Assembly: GCF_900101815.1 (NCBI RefSeq)
Contig: NZ_FNAO01000008.1
Coordinates: forward strand, 23,025 to 87,024
From: Pricia antarctica
GTDB taxonomy: Bacteria; Bacteroidota; Bacteroidia; Flavobacteriales; Flavobacteriaceae
DNA length: 64,000 bases
Direction: 5' to 3'
Positions 43,859 through 52,958 of the stretch are shown here, in pieces. Below the pieces are notes generated by a model. It was not told the origin of the DNA, ran no database searches, and saw only the letters and a program-made list of their open reading frames with translations. Each line of letters begins with the position of its first letter. The stretch's first letter is position 1. The translations under genes were made by a program, and so were the position numbers.

Positions 43859-44992
43859 TTAATTTCTCTTTTCGCCAAATTTTTTCCGATTGGGCTTTTC
43901 CTTATCGGACTTTCCTTGGTTCGCGGCGTCTTCGAAAGTAACCTCATCATCAACGGTACCTTTATAAGCACTGATCCATGCATTTTTGAAGATATTAAAA
44001 ACCGTCGGCCAAACTTTCGATTTAACGGCATTTAGATCACCTTCGATAGGCACTTTGGTGGCCAAGGTATTGTTACCTTGATTCTTGAGCACAAACTTAA
44101 AGAAGCCTACAAAACCTTCCCATAATTTCTCAAAAAAAGTATCCTCCTTTTCAAGGAGCTTTGAATCTTTCAGCAAAGGTTTTATATAACCGGTCAAAAA
44201 ACCATCGGCTATGGCAATTTCGCTATACAGGTTAAAGTTACCCTCGGCAAAATCGATGCCGGCGTAATAGTTCGTGAAATCGTTAAGGGCGGTAACCGAA
44301 GCATTTTCCAAGGAAAAGGAAATATCCATATCCGGAATTTCTTTGACGAGATCCATTTTTCCATCTAGGTTGACTTGGCCATTACCTATAGAGTTTGCGG
44401 TCGCATGGATAATCGATGGGAGTTCACGGCCGTTACGGATTACGTTTCTCAAATTAGTAGCGGTTAGATTGATATGGTTCAGGTACAAATCAATACTGGG
44501 GTCCGCGGTCAGCTGAACAAAAGCCGCCTTACCGTCGTTAATCTTTAAATTATTGATATCGATGGGCACGATATCGGTCAAGGCCTTTGTCCAATCATTA
44601 ACGTGGGCCTCGGCGAGGCTGTCCGTTTGCTGGTCTTCGAAAACGTAGATGAATTGCGGCCGTGCTATTTCTATCTCGCTAACAATTTTTCCCTTCAAAA
44701 GGGATTTCCATTCCACCGAAATATCGGTGACGCCCAGATTGAGAAAGGGCACTTCCGAATTGCCGTCGACGGTATTGAGGTAGAGGCTATCTATAACGTA
44801 GGCTCCTCGAATCAGGGAAATATCGATATCCTTCACCTGACCGTAATAGCCGGGGATATCGGCCAAAACACGGTTCACGTAATTTTTAACGATGTACGGC
44901 AAACAGAGCCGAAAAACCACTAAGACTGCGATAATGAGAATAGGTACGGTGTATCGCTTCTTCCTGTAGCGATTTCTTTTGGCAGTTTCCAT
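43859..44992 (-). CDS. AsmA/DUF748-like envelope protein
   Basis: The ATG at 44992 gives 377 residues; an upstream start at 45052 would overlap the next gene. It has a basic start (KRNRYRKKRYT), one membrane helix (VPILIIAVLVVFRLCLPYIV), then long runs of beta structure with DIDISLIRGAYVIDSLYLNT, typical of AsmA/DUF748 (bridge-like lipid-transfer) proteins. These proteins span the periplasm and influence outer-membrane lipid content. A second protein of similar plan lies two genes away on the same strand. The C-terminus is unusually charged (KPNRKKFGEKRN). Confidence 0.75.
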   Translation of the reverse strand: METAKRNRYRKKRYTVPILIIAVLVVFRLCLPYIVKNYVNRVLADIPGYYGQVKDIDISLIRGAYVIDSLYLNTVDGNSEVPFLNLGVTDISVEWKSLLKGKIVSEIEIARPQFIYVFEDQQTDSLAEAHVNDWTKALTDIVPIDINNLKINDGKAAFVQLTADPSIDLYLNHINLTATNLRNVIRNGRELPSIIHATANSIGNGQVNLDGKMDLVKEIPDMDISFSLENASVTALNDFTNYYAGIDFAEGNFNLYSEIAIADGFLTGYIKPLLKDSKLLEKEDTFFEKLWEGFVGFFKFVLKNQGNNTLATKVPIEGDLNAVKSKVWPTVFNIFKNAWISAYKGTVDDEVTFEDAANQGKSDKEKPNRKKFGEKRN

Positions 44993-45008
44993 TAGGTATT
45001 GCGTACGT

Positions 45009-45422
45009 TTAGAGCTTCGGAGTTTCTTCAAGACCTGCGCTATCGTCTTCAATATACTTTACAAAATCGGAAGGCGATTTTATAGGAATCGTCTTTTTGC
45101 CATCTACCACAATGGCACAGGTCAGTACTGAAGGCGTTTTCTCTAAAACCCGAAACCAGTCGTTCTCGTCAAGATCGACTTTATCTTTTCCATAGACTTC
45201 GACAAAATTAGGGTGGTCTTGATCGACCAAATCCTTGATAGGAATTTTAAGATTGTCCGCCAATTCGGCCCATTGGGTACCGGTCACTGTGGTTTTTGAA
45301 ATATCAACGGCCAAAATATCCTTTTCTGCAGATTTTACATACGGATAGGTTTGTTTGCCCAAAGAGGTTTCTGAATTGTAATACAATGTTATTTGATTTC
45401 CGTCTTTTGCTATTACGCCCAT
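45009..45422 (-). CDS. ArsC/Spx-fold protein lacking the catalytic cysteine
   Basis: The 137-residue protein follows the ArsC/Spx thioredoxin-like plan: QITLYYNSETSLGKQTYPYV at the N-terminus, a TGTQWAELADNL helix and LTCAIVVDGKKTIPIKSP at the end. The position of the ArsC active-site Cys, in NPxCGTS of true arsenate reductases, is here NSETSLG, so no arsenate reduction by the usual mechanism is expected. It sits between two AsmA-like genes on the same strand, 16 bases from the first. Its role is probably structural or regulatory; this is inference. Confidence 0.75.
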   Translation of the reverse strand: MGVIAKDGNQITLYYNSETSLGKQTYPYVKSAEKDILAVDISKTTVTGTQWAELADNLKIPIKDLVDQDHPNFVEVYGKDKVDLDENDWFRVLEKTPSVLTCAIVVDGKKTIPIKSPSDFVKYIEDDSAGLEETPKL

Positions 45423-45616
45423 TGTAGTATGAATTATTGATTACTATTATTGATTACTGATTCATAAATCGCCCTTTTTGGACAATGAATTAATAAGCAA
45501 GCTAATTTAAGAATCCTCTTTCACGGCTCCGAACCCAAAAGTTATTAGTTTTACCTCATTTGTCGCATTCCGAACCGACCAGCTGGCTTTAGGAGATCGT
45601 TCTCCATCATCTATCG

Positions 45617-47188
45617 CTACTCTTTCTCCCCATCGCCCGTCAGTACGCTAATCGTTCCATCTCGGACGTTGAGCCAAAGATAATTGAAAAAGGACTTGGT
45701 GGGGTCACGTTCGGCATCAATACTGCCATAGCGAAAACCTTCGGCATTGGTATTCGAACCACTATTTACAAACAGATTGCCTACGACGGTGAGAAACTTG
45801 TTGATTTCCGATCTATCCTTTTTAAGTACTTGAAACCTAAAATCATCATATTTCATTCTCATATCCCCAGCCGAGGAAACCGCATTCCCACTGACGGTAA
45901 AATACAACTGGTCGATTGTACCACTCGCCTTGGCCCTCAGATTCGATACTAGAAAAGGATTGATACTGGTGGTATTGAAATTGGTGACCGTTCCCGCCGC
46001 CAAAAACGCATCGTTGGTGCGATTAACATCGAAAGACCAATCCAACGTCATATCTGCATCTCCCATAAATTGAGTTTTGGCCTTTATTGAAGTCTTTCCG
46101 CCAGAAGGATAGATATTCGAAATGTTCGAGAGGGTGGCGTTCACTTTATCGAACGACAGTTTACCGGGATCTGTAACATCCGCCACCCGCTCACTATACC
46201 GTATTTTTCCGTCTAAAATTTCAAATTTCGGAACGTCGATGTGGATGGGCAGTTCCCGCATCATGCGACTGTACAATTTTTTTGTCGTATTATCGTCGGC
46301 AATCAATTTGTCACGATACATCTCCAGATTTGGTTTTCTAATAGTACCCGTAGCCGTTCTTATAAAAAAAGTGTCTTTTTCAAAACCAAACCGGATAGAA
46401 TCCAAATCCATTTCGGGAATTTTCAGATTGATATGATCACGCTCCGTGGTCAAATGTTGGGAGAGTTCCTCTTTATCGTATTTGGAATGAAGTTGCAAAC
46501 CTGTAACTTTTGCTTGGTCCTGGTTCCAAAGGAGGGTGGTTACATCAAGTTTTTCATAGGAGCCTAGGTTAACATAGAGAGAATCGGCAGTCAGCTCATA
46601 GTTGCCGTATTCTACCGGTATTTTTTTAGTAATCAGTTCGGATCCTGTTCGGGCATTCGCCACGAAAAAATTAACATTTTTTATCGACAGTGCGATACTA
46701 TCCTTATCTTGTTGAAGCAAATCCAATCGACCCTCTTCCACGGATAATTTCCCTATCGCAATGGCCCTCCGCAGCTTTACCACACCTTCCGGTTCCGCAT
46801 TTTTTTCAGTCAACAGCCGATACGGATAATATCGTACTTGAGGATGTTCCAATAGTAATTGCCTGGCATTGATTTTATTAAAGAGCAAGAAATCCCAATA
46901 GCCCAAACCTTCTAATGAAATGGCATCCATCCGTACCGAGGTATTCAGTAACATCGAATCTGAATCGTAAAAATCAAGTGAAATATCTTTTATTCCTATC
47001 GTGCCGGTCAGTATGTTCACATTCATATTCTTATATTCCAATTGTATTTGCGGAGGTAGTTTCCGTACCAAAAAATCGGAAATCGCACTCTTGGCCATCA
47101 ATTGGGCGATTGCTATGCCGACCACGATTACGACCAAAAGAACTGAGATAAATAATATAATGGGGCTTTTGGTCAGCTTTTTGGACAT
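45617..47188 (-). CDS. AsmA/DUF748-like envelope protein
   Basis: The 523-residue protein has an N-terminal membrane helix (SPIILFISVLLVVIVVGIAI) followed by periplasmic beta-rich sequence with alternating polarity, including NVNILTGTIGIKDISLDFYD and ARQLLLEHPQVRYYPYRLL. These are hallmarks of AsmA/DUF748 proteins that bridge the envelope and handle lipids. It resembles the 377-residue neighbour in plan but is longer. It has its own start 195 bases before the ArsC-like gene. Confidence 0.7.
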   Translation of the reverse strand: MSKKLTKSPIILFISVLLVVIVVGIAIAQLMAKSAISDFLVRKLPPQIQLEYKNMNVNILTGTIGIKDISLDFYDSDSMLLNTSVRMDAISLEGLGYWDFLLFNKINARQLLLEHPQVRYYPYRLLTEKNAEPEGVVKLRRAIAIGKLSVEEGRLDLLQQDKDSIALSIKNVNFFVANARTGSELITKKIPVEYGNYELTADSLYVNLGSYEKLDVTTLLWNQDQAKVTGLQLHSKYDKEELSQHLTTERDHINLKIPEMDLDSIRFGFEKDTFFIRTATGTIRKPNLEMYRDKLIADDNTTKKLYSRMMRELPIHIDVPKFEILDGKIRYSERVADVTDPGKLSFDKVNATLSNISNIYPSGGKTSIKAKTQFMGDADMTLDWSFDVNRTNDAFLAAGTVTNFNTTSINPFLVSNLRAKASGTIDQLYFTVSGNAVSSAGDMRMKYDDFRFQVLKKDRSEINKFLTVVGNLFVNSGSNTNAEGFRYGSIDAERDPTKSFFNYLWLNVRDGTISVLTGDGEKE

Positions 47189-47424
47189 AAGTATACGGTT
47201 TTATAAAAAATGCCGTTAATTTTAATAGCGATTATAAAGGTAATGATGTGACGCTTGCATTCCGGAAAAGATGTAACGTTTTTCCAACAATGTTTGATTG
47301 AAAAGAAAAAATAGCCTTTCGACTTACACTATTTTAATTATATTCCGGTTTTAATAGTTTTTAAGGTACATATGGTTTCGTTCTTGCATTATTCCCAAAA
47401 CATTAAATCAACCAAATTTCCTAG

Positions 47425-48033
47425 ATGTATCGTATAACATTACTTTTACTCATGGCCCAAATAGCATTGAACGCCCAACACATCGTGCCCGATTCCATTC
47501 AAGAAGAGGCGCGTATCGCACTCTCCCATTATCCGGATCTAGAGAATACCCCGATAACCTTTAAATTTAAAAAGAAAATCAAAAAATCGACCATGCAGGC
47601 GCAACCCTTATTTTGGAGTCTTTTTAAAACCCGGAAAAAACGCGAATATGTCGTGTTGATCAGTGAAAAAATAAAGATTTCAGGTAAGGAATATTTAACC
47701 AAGGATGTACCCAAAAATATCATGATCGGATGGCTGGGCCACGAGTTGGGCCATATCATGGACTATCAGGACCGAAGCAGCCTTAACCTCATTTGGTTTG
47801 GTGCCAAATACACTTTCTCCGGTTCGTATCTAAAAGAAGCCGAACGTGCGGCAGATACTTACGCTGTTTCCCATGGTATGGGATCTTATATCGTGGATAC
47901 CAAAAATTTCATTCTAGACAATGCCGAAATTCAGGAAAAATACAAAGCCCGTATACGCAAGTTTTACCTATCTCCGGAAGAAATCATGGTAATGGTAGAT
48001 AAGCGGGAGAGGTCTACGGAATCCTCGGAGTAG
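47425..48033 (+). CDS. Exported M48-like zinc metallopeptidase
   Basis: The 202-residue protein has a short signal peptide (MYRITLLLLMAQIALNA). It carries the zinc motif HELGH in GWLGHELGHIMDYQ and a downstream EAERAADTYAVSHG that supplies the third ligand Glu, as in M48 and related gluzincins. It is small and has no transmembrane helices after the signal, so it would act in the periplasm or outside. The next gene is convergent and 8 bases away. The substrate is unknown. Confidence 0.75.
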   Translation: MYRITLLLLMAQIALNAQHIVPDSIQEEARIALSHYPDLENTPITFKFKKKIKKSTMQAQPLFWSLFKTRKKREYVVLISEKIKISGKEYLTKDVPKNIMIGWLGHELGHIMDYQDRSSLNLIWFGAKYTFSGSYLKEAERAADTYAVSHGMGSYIVDTKNFILDNAEIQEKYKARIRKFYLSPEEIMVMVDKRERSTESSE

Positions 48034-48041
48034 GGTAAGGT

Positions 48042-49565
48042 TTAAACCCCCTCTTCAACGAAGGCCTCCCATTCTTTAAATTTCTCCTCCCCCATCACGC
48101 GTTCCATTTTCACTTGGCCGCCTTTCTTTTTATTCCGACCGTTCCAATCGCTGAAAACTTCTGGGTCGACCGTGGTGACCTTAACCCCTTTCAACGCCTT
48201 TGTTCGTGCGACCTTATAATTTTTATTGGCACTTTTTAAGTATTCGTCTAAGCCATCGGCAAGTTTAGCGTCCTCCGCTTTATCTTCGGTACCCATGTAC
48301 CAACAATGGTAGAATTCGCCGTCAATCCGTTTGGCGCATAACGTGTATTCGGGAATTTTTATAGAAAACTCCTCCTCCAAATGTTGTACCGCATCGTTCA
48401 ACTTATTTACGGACAATTGCGAACCTACCGTGTTCAAGAAAAACTTGGTGCGGCCGGTGATTTTTATTTCCGCCCTTTCGATATCGGTAAACGCAATAGT
48501 GTCACCGATTAGATAGCGCCACGCCCCTGATACGGTGCTGATGATCAAAATGTAATCTTGATCCATTTCCACCTCGGAAAGCGTCAATGAAGGAGCGTCT
48601 TCGGACAAAGAACCATCTTGTTCGATATATTCAGGATCGAAGGGCACGAACTCAAAATAGATACCGCCATCGGTCACCAGCCCCATGGCATCGGTATCGG
48701 GCCGGGACTGAAAAGCGATAAAACCTTCGGAGGCCAAATAGGTGTCGATTATAGTAATCGGCTTGCCCAATAAAGCATTGAAACTCTTTTCATAGGGTCC
48801 GAAAGCAACACCGCCAGAAGTATACACTTGTAGATTGGGCCAAATCTCGTGGATGTTCGCCACGCCATTATACTCGATGACCTTTTGCAGCATCAGCTCC
48901 ATCCATGAAGGAATACCGCTCAGGCCGCCAATATCCCAATTTGGAGCTTCTTCTGCTATTTTCTGTACCTTTTCGTCCCAATCTTCCATGGCCGATATAT
49001 CTTGGCCCGGTTTGTAATATCCCCTAAACCATGTGGGAATATTGCTGGCACTGATACCGCTAATTTCGCCTTCTTTATGGCCTTCAACCTCCTCTAGGTC
49101 GGTAGAACTGCCCAGCATCAAAATGCCCTTTTCAAAAAAGTCGGGGGGTAAATCGAAATTGCTCAATGCATATACCTGTTGAATACCCGCATTGCGAATG
49201 GAAGAGATCATTTCATCGGTTACCGGAATACGCTTACTGGTCGTTCCCGTAGTACCCGAACTCAGCGCAAAATAATCCGGTACGCCCGGCCAAGTAACAT
49301 TTTCTTCACCATCGTGCAGCTTTTGCCACCACTCCTTATCGATCTTATTATAATCGTAGTAGGGAATCGCATCGGCAAAGGTCTTCGGGAGCTGTTCGGA
49401 TTCCAGAATTTCGTCGAATTTATAGTGTTTACCAAAAGCGGTTTTCTTGGCCGTTTTCAATAATCGCATGAGGACCTCCCGTTGTTCCTCTACATGGTTT
49501 TTATCGTCGGCCAGCTTGTCACGAACCTCGATAAAACCTTTGATGATATTTCCTATTATGGGCAT
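48042..49565 (-). CDS. GH3-family acyl-amido synthetase-like protein
   Basis: From the ATG at 49565 the protein has 507 residues. It has the plan of the GH3 family (auxin-responsive GH3 type), adenylating enzymes that join an acid to an amino acid: an ATP-phosphate motif FALSSGTTGTTSKRIPVTDE, LQVYTSGGVAFGPYEKSF and YLASEGFIAFQS, then WRYLIGDTIAFTDIERAEIK and ITGRTKFFLNTVGSQLS near the C-terminus. Bacterial members are common in Bacteroidota and have unknown acid substrates. It is not a glycoside hydrolase despite the name. A start at 49640 is a less likely alternative. Confidence 0.88.
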   Translation of the reverse strand: MPIIGNIIKGFIEVRDKLADDKNHVEEQREVLMRLLKTAKKTAFGKHYKFDEILESEQLPKTFADAIPYYDYNKIDKEWWQKLHDGEENVTWPGVPDYFALSSGTTGTTSKRIPVTDEMISSIRNAGIQQVYALSNFDLPPDFFEKGILMLGSSTDLEEVEGHKEGEISGISASNIPTWFRGYYKPGQDISAMEDWDEKVQKIAEEAPNWDIGGLSGIPSWMELMLQKVIEYNGVANIHEIWPNLQVYTSGGVAFGPYEKSFNALLGKPITIIDTYLASEGFIAFQSRPDTDAMGLVTDGGIYFEFVPFDPEYIEQDGSLSEDAPSLTLSEVEMDQDYILIISTVSGAWRYLIGDTIAFTDIERAEIKITGRTKFFLNTVGSQLSVNKLNDAVQHLEEEFSIKIPEYTLCAKRIDGEFYHCWYMGTEDKAEDAKLADGLDEYLKSANKNYKVARTKALKGVKVTTVDPEVFSDWNGRNKKKGGQVKMERVMGEEKFKEWEAFVEEGV

Positions 49566-49682
49566 GGTTGTAGAATTTTTGGTAAAACTAGGTATATTGT
49601 AAAAGGGATTTGCGCTGTATTGGGATAGAGATTGATTCAAGTCGGAAGATATAGATTGCGTTTTTTCTAACCTTCACAAGCC

Positions 49683-51230
49683 TCATTCTGCGTCATCTTC
49701 CCAAAGCTCAATAGGATACTCTACCTTCTCACCGGTCGCCTTATCGATCGGCATCTGCGCACCGACCGCCTTAAGATGTTTGGATAGTACTTCGGCCAGT
49801 TCCTTTGCCTTTTCGGAGTCCTCTTCAAATAAATTGGTCGTCTCCCCGATATCGGCTGCAAGGTTATAAAGTTCCATTTTACGACTGGCATGAAAATAGA
49901 TAAATTTCCAATCGCCTTTTCGCACTGCGCTGGCCGCTCCGATCCCCGGACCTTCGACGCCCCACTCGTTGGGATAATGCCAAAACAGAGGGCGAACGCC
50001 GGCATATTCCTTTTCACCGGTCAAGGCGGCTGTAAAACTTTGTCCATCGACCTTTTGGAGGGTCTGCAAACTATCGATACCGGCCATTTTGAGAATGGTG
50101 GGATAAAAATCCTCTATAATCACCTGATATTTTGATACTGACCCCGGTTCCGTTTTGTCCGGCCATTTCACCAGCATCGGCTCCCGGATGCCGCCCTCGT
50201 ACATCGAGCCCTTCCCACTGGCCAAAGGCTTGTTGTGGGTATTAAGGGCTCCGCCCCTTCCGTGTGCGCTCAAGCCGCCATTATCGGACATAAACAGGAT
50301 AATGGTGTTGTCGGCAATATTCTTTTGCTCCATATAATCCATGATATCGCCAAGGCTTTTGTCCATCCCCTCCACCAGCGAAGCGTATCGGGCTTCGATG
50401 GAATCCAAACCTTTTTCATAGTATTTCTGCACGAAGCGCTCGTCGGCCATGATAGGCGTATGCACAGCATAGTGTGACATATACAGAAAAAAGGGTTGTG
50501 CGATGGTCACGACGGAATCCAAAGCGCGCAAGGCTTCCTCGGTAATCGCCTCTGTCAAAAAAATATCCCTTCCATAGTATTTTTCCAATCCTGGAACGGC
50601 CGCAAATTCGTTTTGTCCTTCACCGTTTCCGAAATTTTCGGTGCCCAGATAGCTGGCGGGGGCACCGGCGGCATGCCCAGCGATGTTGACGTCGAAACCA
50701 AGGTTCAAAGGGTCGGCACCGGGCGTTCCGATAGCCCCCAAGTGGGCCTTGCCAGAATGTACGGTATAGTAGCCCACATCGTGGAGTGCTTGGGGCAATG
50801 GCATGGCATGCACCGCAAGGGAATCACCGGCAAAGGGACTCATTCCGTTCACGTTCCACATGGGGAACTCGAGCGAGTCGTGATCTTTTTCCATGGGCTG
50901 TAGGCTGTCTTTTTTCAAGGTCCAGTTGGTGACCCGATGCCGGGCTGCGTTCATACCGGTCATCAAGCTGACCCGCGATGGCGAGCAGACATGCGTGGCA
51001 TAGGCTTGAGTAAATTTCATGCCCGCTACGGCCAAACGTTCCATATTCGGGGTATGGTACCGGTCGTTGAACGGGGTGCGCTCCTTCCAAAAAGGTACCG
51101 AAGTATCTTGCCATCCCATATCATCGACCAGAAATAAGACGATATTAGGCGGCTTTTCCTGCAATTCTTCGGATTCGCAGGAGGCCAGGATAAACGCGGC
51201 GGCAATCAGGTAATATACTATAGATTTCAT
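49683..51230 (-). CDS. Lipoprotein sulfatase (S1 type)
   Basis: The ATG at 51230 gives 515 residues and a signal peptide with lipobox FILASCES. The catalytic core has the metal site NIVLFLVDDMGW and the formylglycine motif THVCSPSRVSLMTG, where Cys is converted to formylglycine by a maturase. Later landmarks are KAHLGAIG, SHYAVHTPIM and FMSDNGGLS. Family S1 sulfatases remove sulfate esters from polysaccharides or glycosaminoglycans; the substrate is unknown. The other sulfatase lies 11 bases upstream on the same strand. Confidence 0.92.
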   Translation of the reverse strand: MKSIVYYLIAAAFILASCESEELQEKPPNIVLFLVDDMGWQDTSVPFWKERTPFNDRYHTPNMERLAVAGMKFTQAYATHVCSPSRVSLMTGMNAARHRVTNWTLKKDSLQPMEKDHDSLEFPMWNVNGMSPFAGDSLAVHAMPLPQALHDVGYYTVHSGKAHLGAIGTPGADPLNLGFDVNIAGHAAGAPASYLGTENFGNGEGQNEFAAVPGLEKYYGRDIFLTEAITEEALRALDSVVTIAQPFFLYMSHYAVHTPIMADERFVQKYYEKGLDSIEARYASLVEGMDKSLGDIMDYMEQKNIADNTIILFMSDNGGLSAHGRGGALNTHNKPLASGKGSMYEGGIREPMLVKWPDKTEPGSVSKYQVIIEDFYPTILKMAGIDSLQTLQKVDGQSFTAALTGEKEYAGVRPLFWHYPNEWGVEGPGIGAASAVRKGDWKFIYFHASRKMELYNLAADIGETTNLFEEDSEKAKELAEVLSKHLKAVGAQMPIDKATGEKVEYPIELWEDDAE

Positions 51231-51241
51231 TCCTTTGGTTT

Positions 51242-52834
51242 TTATTTGGATAGGATAGTTTCGACCTGCCGCCATTTTTCTCCTTTTAAATTCAAGTCTG
51301 CATTTTCTTGTGCCGCACCCGGAGTACTTCTTCCATCGTAGATATAGGATGCCATTACCATTTTTAGTTCTTCCACTTTTTCAGGATGCTTCAAATGAAG
51401 GTTCTCGTTTTCTCCCGGATCCTCCGCCAAATCGAATAATTGGAATTTAGGCAAATCGTTTATACCTTCCGAATCGGGTTTGGGCTCGCTCCAACCGCCC
51501 GAACCAGGACAAAAGACCAACTTAAAATTATCCTTGCGGAGAGCAAAGCTGCCATTGATGGAATGGTGTACGGTCGCTTTCCTTTTATAGTTCGCTGCGT
51601 TCGGATCCGAGAAAAGTGGCACTATCGAAAAGCTATCCTCGGCCTCATCGTCTGACAGTTCGGCACCAACAATCTCGGCGCAAGTGGCCATGAGGTCCGT
51701 TTGACAAATTGTTTTTTCGGAACTACTGCCCGCTTGAATTTGCCCCGGCCACTTTACGATAAACGGAATTCGGTGTCCGCCCTCGTAAATATCGGCCTTG
51801 TGACCACGATAGATAGAACTTGGGTAGTGTCCCTTTTCCGCCAGCACTTCAAAATCGGCCTGCGGGGAGCAGCCATTGTCGCTGGTAAAAATAATCATCG
51901 TATTTTCCGTTATGTCTTGGACTTCGACCGCCTTGATCACTTGCCCCACATAATCGTCGATCATCATTATAAAATCCGCATATGGATTGATTCCGCTTTT
52001 TCCCTGCCATGCTTTGGTGGGTAAAATGGGCGTATGCGGCGAGGGCAAAGCGAGATATAGAAAAAACGGGGCCTCCTGTTGAACAGCATCGGCTATATAA
52101 TCGATGGATTTTCGAAAGAAATTAGGCGTGACATCCTCATGTACAAAATCGGAAGCGGTGGGGCCTTTCCGCCACCAGGTATATTTTCCTGTGTTTTCGG
52201 TGATGTTGTCCACTTCAGCGGTAACTTTACCGTTCTCAACGTAGACATAAGGTGCCATATCCAAAGAACCAGAGTGGCCATAGGCATAATCAAATCCCAA
52301 ATCATTAGGCGTATGCTTGACCGGTGCACTGAAATCGAGATTATCGAAATCCTGCGCATTCCAGCCCTCACCACCAAATTCGGTACTGTCCTTTACCGCC
52401 CAGTCCCAACCCAAATGCCATTTGCCGATAAAAGCAGTGCGGTAACCTTTAGATTTTAATAAGGAAGCAACCGTACTGCGCGTCTCCGGTATCAGGGCTG
52501 GTGATTTTCCCGTCAAAACGCCACTTTTCAGTTGGCTGCGCCATGCATACCTTCCCGTAAGAATGCCGTATCGCGTGGGACTACAGACCGAAGAGGGGCT
52601 ATGGGCATCCGTAAATTTCATACCTTGCATCGCCAAACTATCGATATGGGGGGTCGCTATTTTTCCATCGGGATTAAAGGCACGGATATCCCCGTAGCCT
52701 AAATCATCCGCTAAGATATAGATGATGTTGGGGAGCCTTTCTTTAGTCTCAACCTTTGTCTTTTCGTCTTTACAGGAAATGGAAATCCCGAGCAACAGAA
52801 GAAACAGCAGTGGCGAAATTCGAGATTTCAGCAT
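51242..52834 (-). CDS. Lipoprotein sulfatase (S1 type), first of pair
   Basis: The 530-residue protein has a signal peptide with lipobox LGISISCKD. The core has NIIYILADDLGYGDIRAFN, the formylglycine motif SSVCSPTRYGILTGR, then IGKWHLGWD, LALPSPHTPILP and FTSDNGCSP. The extended pattern is like S1 sulfatases active on sugars such as galactose or N-acetylgalactosamine sulfates, but no exact specificity can be read. It is the promoter-proximal gene of the pair. A SusC/SusD pair is not in the window. Confidence 0.92.
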   Translation of the reverse strand: MLKSRISPLLFLLLLGISISCKDEKTKVETKERLPNIIYILADDLGYGDIRAFNPDGKIATPHIDSLAMQGMKFTDAHSPSSVCSPTRYGILTGRYAWRSQLKSGVLTGKSPALIPETRSTVASLLKSKGYRTAFIGKWHLGWDWAVKDSTEFGGEGWNAQDFDNLDFSAPVKHTPNDLGFDYAYGHSGSLDMAPYVYVENGKVTAEVDNITENTGKYTWWRKGPTASDFVHEDVTPNFFRKSIDYIADAVQQEAPFFLYLALPSPHTPILPTKAWQGKSGINPYADFIMMIDDYVGQVIKAVEVQDITENTMIIFTSDNGCSPQADFEVLAEKGHYPSSIYRGHKADIYEGGHRIPFIVKWPGQIQAGSSSEKTICQTDLMATCAEIVGAELSDDEAEDSFSIVPLFSDPNAANYKRKATVHHSINGSFALRKDNFKLVFCPGSGGWSEPKPDSEGINDLPKFQLFDLAEDPGENENLHLKHPEKVEELKMVMASYIYDGRSTPGAAQENADLNLKGEKWRQVETILSK

Positions 52835-52928
52835 TACGGAAAATGTGTTTAAGTCGTTTGCTAAAAATACATAATCCTTTTTGTATCCCGTAAACCTGAA
52901 TCGTGTTTATCATCCTTCAGAATTCCCG

Positions 52929-52936
52929 TACCTTTG
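52929..52936 (+). promoter_or_regulatory. Flavobacterial -7 promoter box TACCTTTG
   Basis: TACCTTTG is a perfect TAnnTTTG box. It ends 22 bases before the TTG start proposed for the exonuclease gene, so a transcript would begin around 52943. A GTTT sequence about 20 bases upstream is a possible partial -33 element. Confidence 0.65.
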
Positions 52937-52958
52937 TTCCGCTTCAAAAACATATTGT

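Noticed and set aside
45009..45422. Functional arsenate reductase
   Set aside because: The active-site Cys is missing and no ars genes are nearby.
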